In this document: piece by piece, positions 22,770 to 28,151 of the stretch
Numbering within the stretch: the first letter of the stretch is position 1
How the letters are laid out: each line of letters opens with the position of its first letter
Assembly: GCA_002347705.1 (NCBI GenBank)
Contig: DDWY01000064.1
Coordinates: forward strand, 2,086 to 30,236
Direction: 5' to 3'
Origin: Anaerolineaceae bacterium UBA2274
Lineage (GTDB): Bacteria > Chloroflexota > Anaerolineae > Anaerolineales > Anaerolineaceae
DNA length: 28,151 nt
The notes under the pieces: generated by a model
Databases searched by the model: none
The model's input: only the letters and a program-made list of their open reading frames with translations
What the model was told of the DNA's origin: nothing
Made by a program: the position numbers and the translations under genes

Positions 22770-23981
22770 ATGGAAGATCTAAAAGTAAAATCAAATCAAG
22801 CACACCTCTCGAAGAGCCTGTTGGATATCATGAAAACTAATATCAGCCAATACTTTATGTTCATTGCGCTGATCGTTATCATGATCTTCTTCACGGTTAC
22901 TACGGACGGCGTCTTTATCTCATCCAGGAACATCAGCAACCTGATCAACCAAATGGGCTATATCGCAGTATTGGCGGTCGGTATGACCCTCATCATCGTC
23001 ATCCGTCATATTGAGCTCTCAGTTGGTTATCTGGCTGGATTTCTGGGTGCGTTCTCAGCGATCGCGTTGACATTCTGGGGTTGGCCAATCTACGCGGTTA
23101 TCCCTGCGGTGATGATCCTGGGCATCCTGGCAGGCTTGCTGACTGCCACACCAGTTGCCAAACTTGGTGTGCCGGCATTTGTCTCCACAATGGCTGCTGG
23201 TCTGATCTTTAGAGGAGCCTTGCTGCTGGTCACCATGGGCACTGGTACGATTGTGATCAGGGATCCGGTCTTTAATGCCATTGGCAATGGTTATATCCCG
23301 GATTTGCCACTGGGAGGATTTCTGCCCGGAAAGCACAAGTTAACCCTGATCATCGGATTGATTGGAATCATTCTGTCCATTCTGTCCGCCATCAAGAGCA
23401 GGCGGACAAAACTTTCGTATAATTTCCAGGTTCCCAGTTTCGGTCTGTTCATTGCCCAACTTGTCCTGATCTCGGGATTGATCGGGTACATTTCCTGGAT
23501 CCTCTCCGGTTATAACGGCATCTCCTGGAGCTTGGTGATCTTGCTGTTGGTAGTGGCGGTTTTCCAATTTATCACCACCAAGACACCACTTGGGCGCCAC
23601 ATTTACGCTGTAGGTGGTAATCCTGAAGCTGCGGAACTCAGCGGTATCAGTGTTTCGAAAATCACTTACATCGTTTTTGCTGCGATGGGCTTGCTCTCAT
23701 CTCTTTCGGGTATCATGTATGCATCCCGTTTGCGTTCCGCAACCACAACTGCCGGCTTGGGTTTTGAGACCGACGCGATTGCGGCTGCCTTTGTTGGCGG
23801 TGTATCCGCGGCTGGCGGCGTGGGCACGATCACTGGTTCGATCATCGGTGCGCTGGTAATGATGTCGCTGACCAGTGGAATGAACTTGATGAACATTGAT
23901 ATTTCGATTCAGTACATTGTCCGCGGTGCGGTACTTGTTCTGGCAGTTGTGTTTGACCGCATTACCCGCCGAAATCAGTAA
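22770..23981 (+). CDS. mmsB: Multiple-monosaccharide ABC transporter permease MmsB (GguB)
   Basis: A 403-residue permease of the BPD_transp_2 (ribose/xylose type) family with about ten hydrophobic helices. Typical segments are MTLIIVIRHIELSVG (the family usually has G-IDLSVG), KLGVPAFVSTMA, the EAA-like loop TPLGRHIYAVGGNPEAAELSGI and the end AGLGFETDAIAAAFVGG, continuing VSAAGGVGTITGS. A longer polar loop before FLPGKHKL and around IKSRRTKLSY marks the MmsB/XylH subtype. It forms the membrane channel with MmsA. AGGAG precedes the ATG, and a strong terminator ends the operon. Confidence 0.94.
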   Translation: MEDLKVKSNQAHLSKSLLDIMKTNISQYFMFIALIVIMIFFTVTTDGVFISSRNISNLINQMGYIAVLAVGMTLIIVIRHIELSVGYLAGFLGAFSAIALTFWGWPIYAVIPAVMILGILAGLLTATPVAKLGVPAFVSTMAAGLIFRGALLLVTMGTGTIVIRDPVFNAIGNGYIPDLPLGGFLPGKHKLTLIIGLIGIILSILSAIKSRRTKLSYNFQVPSFGLFIAQLVLISGLIGYISWILSGYNGISWSLVILLLVVAVFQFITTKTPLGRHIYAVGGNPEAAELSGISVSKITYIVFAAMGLLSSLSGIMYASRLRSATTTAGLGFETDAIAAAFVGGVSAAGGVGTITGSIIGALVMMSLTSGMNLMNIDISIQYIVRGAVLVLAVVFDRITRRNQ

Positions 23982-23998
23982 GATCCACAAACCTCAAT

Positions 23999-24037
23999 AG
24001 CAAAAGGAGGTGGTTTTCCATCTCCTTTTGCTTTTAT
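23999..24037 (+). terminator. Terminator of the chvE-mmsAB operon
   Basis: AGCAAAAGGAG/CTCCTTTTGCT is an 11-bp perfect stem with a 12-nt loop followed by TTTTATAT, 18 bases after the mmsB stop. Confidence 0.88.
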
Positions 24038-24046
24038 ATCAATGTA

Positions 24047-24177
24047 GGGAAAAGGCCTGCCTTTTCCTCTTTTCAAGCAATACAAGGAAAGGCAGTTGTG
24101 CCCTAGAATCAAGGTATGCATTAATCTCCCCCATTAGCCATCTACTCTAACTTGGTTGAGGCAGGCCTCAACCCTAC
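24047..24177. repeat. Palindromes between the converging mms and glgP operons
   Basis: GGAAAAGGC/GCCTTTTCC form a stem around 24048-24067. The minus strand at 24177-24154 reads GTAGGGTTGAGGCC then TGCCTCAACC, another member of the GTAGGG-headed palindrome family with its own arm sequence. No gene is seen between 23982 and 24198. Confidence 0.6.
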
Positions 24178-24198
24178 GTCGTACTTCCTTTAAGATGC

Positions 24199-24894
24199 TC
24201 AGGCCCTCGTTTGAGGCTCAGGGAAATAATCGTCCAGGTTGAGGGCTTCGAGGCTGGGAATGATGGCGGTTGCTAGCGAGAAATCCTGACCCAAAGTAAC
24301 CTCATTGGGCACTGCGATTACGCGGATGCCGGCACGGTGGGATGCCACAACGCCGTTGTTTGAATCTTCGAGGACTAGCGCATTTTGCGGGGCAACGTCG
24401 AGGTTCGCAAGCACTTTCAGGTAAATATCAGGTTCGGGTTTGGCGTTTTCTACGTCGTCTGCTGTCACAATTGTGTCAAAGCGATCGAAAATGCCCAGCC
24501 GTTTCAAATGCCCGTGAACCCAATCCTGTTCAGAACTGGAGCCAACTGCCAGCAGGAGGCCCCTTTTCGCGGCTTCATCCAAGACTTGCAAAACACCTGG
24601 CAAGGCTTCTTCATGCTGAATGGTCTGGAGAGCTTCACGCTCCACCGCAAGGCGCAAATCCCGGGCTGTAACACCATTGTTGAGGTGAGCAGCCAACTCT
24701 TCGTGCGGTAGGTATCCGTTCACGACATGATGGGCACCGACCAGGTTTTGGTATCCTGCCATGTCAAAAGCCAAACCCTCTCTGGCGAACTCACGCTTCC
24801 AGATCTGGTAATAGACTGCTTCAGTTTCAATAATCAGGCCATCCAAATCGAAAATGATGGCCTGATTCTCATGATTTAGAGGTGTGTTAGTCAA
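24199..24894 (-). CDS. HAD-superfamily phosphatase/phosphomutase (subfamily IA)
   Basis: A 231-residue cytoplasmic HAD enzyme. Motif I FDLDGLIIETE gives nucleophile Asp16 and Asp18, motif II is AVGSSSE, motif III Lys lies in NAKPEPDIY and motif IV is VLEDSNNG. The helical cap between ~30 and ~95 and the KPxPDxY/EDSxxG pattern place it with beta-phosphoglucomutase-like and sugar-phosphate phosphatases. An ATG at 24927 would overlap the upstream gene by 28 nt and lacks a ribosome site. The TTG at 24894 has GGAGG 8 nt before it, formed by the last codons of the DUF2179 gene, and is preferred. Third gene of the glgP operon; a role in clearing or converting sugar phosphates is inferred from context only, since GlgP makes the alpha anomer. 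Confidence 0.85.
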   Translation of the reverse strand: MTNTPLNHENQAIIFDLDGLIIETEAVYYQIWKREFAREGLAFDMAGYQNLVGAHHVVNGYLPHEELAAHLNNGVTARDLRLAVEREALQTIQHEEALPGVLQVLDEAAKRGLLLAVGSSSEQDWVHGHLKRLGIFDRFDTIVTADDVENAKPEPDIYLKVLANLDVAPQNALVLEDSNNGVVASHRAGIRVIAVPNEVTLGQDFSLATAIIPSLEALNLDDYFPEPQTRA

Positions 24895-24899
24895 AAATC

Positions 24900-25442
24900 T
24901 TACCTCCGCACGGAGCCAGTGCCCCAATATCCACTGCGAAGGGGGGTGATGTCTTCAATCGTGATAAATGCTGCGGGGTCCACTCCCAAAGTGCATTTCT
25001 CAACAGCAGGGACGTCTTTCCGCCGAACGGTCAGGTCACAAAGTGAGACTGCTCCGTTCCTCCCGCGGGCTGGGATCTCTGTCACGGCATAATCCATTTG
25101 TCGCAAGGCTTCAGCGACAGCAAAACCATGCTCCTTGGTGATGATCTTGATGTGAGAGAAACCAATGGCAAGCCGCTTTTCGATTGCCATCCCAACCACA
25201 TTGCCTGTGGCAAAGCCGGCAGCATATCCAACCACGTAGAGCACATTTGTGAGATCGTTCAGCACTGCTCCCATCGTGACCACAAAGAGGATTGACTCAA
25301 TGAAGCCAAGCACCCATGCAACCCCCTGTTTTCCGCGCATGGTGAGCATGAAGCGCAGGGTGTCCATGGATATCGATGCTACCCGCACCAAAAAAATGAG
25401 GAGGGCGGTTAGAATAGCCGTAGGTGTGAAAATCAATTGCAT
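24900..25442 (-). CDS. DUF5698/DUF2179 (UPF0316) membrane protein
   Basis: A 180-residue protein with three N-terminal membrane helices (~8-28, ~42-62, ~66-86) containing the family pattern RVASISMDTLRFMLTMRGK, then a cytoplasmic DUF2179 domain (~95-170; GFSHIKIITKEHGFAVAEALR, TEIPARGRNG and a VRRKD turn). DUF2179 is a small alpha/beta domain seen in YitT/YebE-like proteins, probably regulatory; its biochemical role is unknown. It starts 9 nt after the glgP stop with GAGGAAAGAA as ribosome site, and its end supplies the ribosome site for the HAD gene. This tight packing implies one transcript. Confidence 0.88.
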   Translation of the reverse strand: MQLIFTPTAILTALLIFLVRVASISMDTLRFMLTMRGKQGVAWVLGFIESILFVVTMGAVLNDLTNVLYVVGYAAGFATGNVVGMAIEKRLAIGFSHIKIITKEHGFAVAEALRQMDYAVTEIPARGRNGAVSLCDLTVRRKDVPAVEKCTLGVDPAAFITIEDITPLRSGYWGTGSVRR

Positions 25443-25451
25443 TTCTTTCCT

Positions 25452-27629
25452 CTATTCCTCTGGAGTTTCCTCGCCCCTGGCTGAAAGCAGAGCAGGCAGG
25501 TATAAATCGTCTGCGTACTCTTTGACCATGCGAGTCATGGAGAATTGCGGTGAGATCGTGCGAATGCACTCTTTGATCCGCTGAATCCAATCCCCAGGCA
25601 AGCCGTCTGCTGAACGTTTGGTGTAGTAGAGCGGCACAATTTCTTCTTCGAGGGTGTCGTATAAGCTGTTGGCATCAGCCTCATCCTGCTGATCCAGGTT
25701 ATCGTAGTGCGTGTCATCACCAATCGCCCAGCCGTTGTTCCCGTTGTAACCTTCAGCCCACCAGCCATCCAGCACCGAGAAGTTGAGTGTGCCATTCATG
25801 GCAGCTTTCATGCCGCTGGTGCCGGAGGCTTCACGCGGACGGCGAGGGGTGTTGAGCCAGATGTCAACGCCCTGCACCAGGTAGCGCGCCATGTCCATAT
25901 CGTAATCATCCAGGAATACAAGGCGTCCGCCATTGCGAGCGTCTTTGACTTTGCGGTAGACCTCCTGGATCAGGAGTTTTCCGGGTTCATCAGCCGGATG
26001 CGCTTTGCCGGCAAAAACGATCTGGACAGGCTTGCGGGCATTCGTGACAATCCGCAGCAAGCGATCGTAATCCCGGAAGAGTAAATTGGCGCGTTTGTAG
26101 GTGGCAAAACGGCGCGCAAAACCGATCGTGAGCGCGGTTGGGTCCAGCAAGACACCGCTGGCAACCGTCTGAACTGGATGCACGCTGGTGTTTTCCCACT
26201 GGTAGCGGGCGCGACTAACCATATAGTTGATTAATTTTCGTTTGAGGTGGAGACGCACGCGCCAGAGATCATCGTCGGGGATGTTTTCGATCCTCTCCCA
26301 CATGGCAGGATCATCAAGGTTGTTTTTCCAATCAGGGCCCAGATAGCGGTTGTAGAGCACGCCGAGCCGGCGGGCAAGCCAGGTGCCGGTGTGGACACCA
26401 TTGGTGATGTAAGAGATCGGAACTTCCTCGGCAGGCGTTTCAGGCCAAAGGTATTGCCACATCTTACGCGAGACTTCGCCGTGCAGCTTCGAGACGCCGT
26501 TGCGGTAGTCAGAGAGCCGCAGTGCAAGCACTGGCATGCTGAAAACTTCATCCGACCAGTCGGTTTTTACCTTGGCAAAGTCCATAAATTGGTCGCGGTT
26601 TAGTCCAAGATCGCCCCAGAAAGAGGAGAAATACTTATCGATCAGCCAGGTGGGGAATTCATCATTGCCAGCAGGCACGGGGGTATGCGTGGTGAAAACG
26701 CCGGTTTTCCGGACGATTTCCTTGGCTTCTTCCAGGGTCTGACCCTGGCTTATGAGCTGGCGGACACGTTCGAGCGTCAGGAAGGCGGAATGACCTTCGT
26801 TCATGTGGAAAATAGATGGCTTATAGCCCAGGCGCTGCAGCGCGCGCAACCCGCCGATGCCCAGCAGCATTTCCTGCGAGATGCGCAGTTCGGGATCGCT
26901 GATGTACAGGCGGTCCGTAAGCTGGCGATCCTGCTGGTTGTTTTCGGGGATGTTGGTGTGCATCAGGACGAGCTTATTGCGCCCGATGTTGAGCTCGTAG
27001 AGGCGGGCGTAAAGATTGCGACCTGGCAGCTCAATCGAGATTTTGATCGGGTTGTGTTCTTCGTCGTAGAGGGCGATCAGGGGCAGGTCGTTATAATTGA
27101 GCTCGATGTTGCGGGCTTCCTGCCAGCCGTCTTCACTGATCTTTTGCGAGAAGTAACCAAAGGTATAAAGAAAACCAACTGCCACCAGCGGCAAGCCGAG
27201 GTCGCTTGCTTCCTTGAGGTGGTCGCCAGAGAGCACGCCCAGACCGCCGGCGTAGACCATCAAAGACTCGTGCAGTCCGTATTCAAACGAGAAATAGGCG
27301 ATTTGCTCATCTGTAAGATTGGGATAGGTATTGCGGAACCAGGTGTCGTCCTTGTACATGTAGGCATCGAACTCGCGCATGATCCTGTCGTAGCGTTCGA
27401 GGAAATAGCGGTCTTTGATGAGATCATCAAAGATATGGCGCTCAACCTTCCTCAGGAAGATGATCGGGTTGTGGGTGGATTGTTCCCACGTAAGTTGGTC
27501 AATTTCTTTGAACATGCGGGCGGCTTCAGGATTGCCAACCCACCATAGGTTGTGGGCAAGGTCAGCCAGCCGCTTGATGCGGTAGGGCAGGTCAAAGGTA
27601 TTCGGGGCTTCTCGAATGATTTTGTTCAT
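25452..27629 (-). CDS. glgP: Alpha-glucan phosphorylase (GT35), short form
   Basis: GlgP cleaves alpha-1,4-glucans with phosphate to alpha-glucose-1-phosphate, using pyridoxal phosphate. This 725-residue version is the short GT35 type common in Chloroflexota, Thermotoga and archaea, shorter than the ~800-900-residue E. coli forms. Evidence: the N-terminal LADLAHNLWW (DUF3417) block, YFSFEYGLHESL, VYAGGLGVLSGDHLKEASDLG, FHMNEGHSAF, TTHTPVPAGND, ITNGVHTGTW, GFARRFATYKR and REASGTSGMKAAMNG with the PLP lysine at 608. The ATG at 27629 is the usual family start, but no clear ribosome site precedes it; a TTG at 27653 (8 codons earlier) is possible. First gene of a three-gene operon with DUF2179 and HAD proteins. 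Confidence 0.95.
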   Translation of the reverse strand: MNKIIREAPNTFDLPYRIKRLADLAHNLWWVGNPEAARMFKEIDQLTWEQSTHNPIIFLRKVERHIFDDLIKDRYFLERYDRIMREFDAYMYKDDTWFRNTYPNLTDEQIAYFSFEYGLHESLMVYAGGLGVLSGDHLKEASDLGLPLVAVGFLYTFGYFSQKISEDGWQEARNIELNYNDLPLIALYDEEHNPIKISIELPGRNLYARLYELNIGRNKLVLMHTNIPENNQQDRQLTDRLYISDPELRISQEMLLGIGGLRALQRLGYKPSIFHMNEGHSAFLTLERVRQLISQGQTLEEAKEIVRKTGVFTTHTPVPAGNDEFPTWLIDKYFSSFWGDLGLNRDQFMDFAKVKTDWSDEVFSMPVLALRLSDYRNGVSKLHGEVSRKMWQYLWPETPAEEVPISYITNGVHTGTWLARRLGVLYNRYLGPDWKNNLDDPAMWERIENIPDDDLWRVRLHLKRKLINYMVSRARYQWENTSVHPVQTVASGVLLDPTALTIGFARRFATYKRANLLFRDYDRLLRIVTNARKPVQIVFAGKAHPADEPGKLLIQEVYRKVKDARNGGRLVFLDDYDMDMARYLVQGVDIWLNTPRRPREASGTSGMKAAMNGTLNFSVLDGWWAEGYNGNNGWAIGDDTHYDNLDQQDEADANSLYDTLEEEIVPLYYTKRSADGLPGDWIQRIKECIRTISPQFSMTRMVKEYADDLYLPALLSARGEETPEE

Positions 27630-27729
27630 AATTAATTCAGACAATCCTTTCAAGGCCAGGTTTAGCCAGCAGGCAAATTAACAGAAGCGGATTGAGGACG
27701 CTTCAACGACGCTATATTATACCCATTAA

Positions 27730-28151
27730 CGCGAGTTAAGTGCGGTTTCCTGTGAACGCATCGACCCCCTCTTCAGAGGGGGAATCAAAGGGGGTGGTCG
27801 AAGATCCGCGTATCGTAGTTGTAGGTCGGATTGCGCTCTTGCCCTAGAAGCGCAGCGGAAAGGGTTCAATCCGGCTCATTTATCGGTTAACCGCAGGGGG
27901 TACCACCGCATTCCGGATCATGGTGCTCGAACAGGTTGCGCACCTGCCTTTGAAAGGTAATGAAAGTGCAAAAGTGCAGCGTTTTTTGCTGTGTCATTTT
28001 TGCACTTTCTCGAAAATCAAGGGGGGCTCCCAGACGTCCACATCATGCCCCCTGTGAACGCCCAAACCTGGCGGAGTGCGCAACCCTTGCTGCTTCGCAG
28101 CGAGGGCAGGTGGAAGCGCATTCCGCCCTACGACTTAATCTGTCATTGCGA
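27730..28151. repeat. Repeat-rich intergenic region at the right edge
   Basis: The 520 bases after the glgP start contain no supportable gene. Seen: CCCCCTCTTCAGAGGGGG palindrome (27765-27782) plus AAAGGGGGTGG; an AAGCGCAGCGGAAAGG piece (27846-27861) also present near 3547; a CCGGATCATGGTGCTCGA copy (27912-27930) related to 3633 and 13820; a 12-bp stem GAAAGTGCAAAA/TTTTGCACTTTC (27962-27973, 27998-28009) with GTGCAGC..GCTGTGT nested inside; CTTGCTGC-TTCG-CAGCGAG (28087-28107 area); and TCTGTCATTGCGA at 28139-28151, the left tip of another element like those at 16447 and 16726. Confidence 0.65.

Noticed and set aside
26685..27548. 287-aa plus-strand frame inside glgP
   Set aside because: Antisense shadow of a clear GT35 phosphorylase with all its motifs on the minus strand.

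Overview
The window looks like a chromosomal segment of an anaerobic Chloroflexota bacterium, most likely of the Anaerolineae. This is inferred, not proven. The grounds are several lipoproteins with Thr/Pro-rich linkers (TPT/PTPT runs) behind the lipobox, a long formate-tetrahydrofolate ligase, a double zinc-ribbon membrane protein, a ChvE/Mms-type sugar transporter, and intergenic DNA packed with dispersed palindromic repeats. There are about 19 protein genes, one tRNA, no rRNA, no CRISPR array and no transposase.

Layout. 1-1190: the first codons of a probable lactate-permease-like gene (minus), tRNA-Leu(UAA) with a terminator, and a small LAPF-repeat protein whose start lies in a dispersed repeat. 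1192-3344: a translationally coupled pair, an EcoRI-family adenine methyltransferase followed by a DUF262-HNH nuclease-like protein. This is the best candidate for a compact restriction/defence system. 3852-4493: an AT-rich lipoprotein. 4494-5634: non-coding DNA with a 256/257-bp tandem repeat. 5635-8961: a lipoprotein with repeated beta domains, then fhs. 9134-10321: an HtrA-like lipoprotein protease. 10398-13716 (minus): a MacAB-type three-gene efflux operon (adaptor, ATPase, permease). 14091-16352: an isochorismatase-family hydrolase and a DUF624 membrane protein transcribed divergently from one symmetric -10 region, then a zinc-ribbon membrane protein. 16353-17112: inverted-repeat elements. 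17113-19593 (minus): a HerA/FtsK-like ATPase. 20041-23981: the chvE-mmsA-mmsB sugar ABC operon, preceded by clustered 14-bp direct repeats over its -35 box. 24199-27629 (minus): an alpha-glucan phosphorylase, a DUF5698/DUF2179 membrane protein and a HAD phosphatase in one probable operon. 27630-28151: repeats, ending in the start of another TGTCATTGCGA element.

Together the genes suggest a fermentative or C1-metabolising heterotroph that imports monosaccharides (ChvE/Mms), mobilises storage or oligomeric glucan (GlgP), runs folate C1 chemistry (Fhs) and keeps envelope quality-control and efflux functions. Most operons end in clear hairpin-T terminators. Several genes have a TATAAT box so close to the ATG that leaderless mRNAs are likely. 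All functional calls come from reading the sequence and remembered family features; no database search was run.
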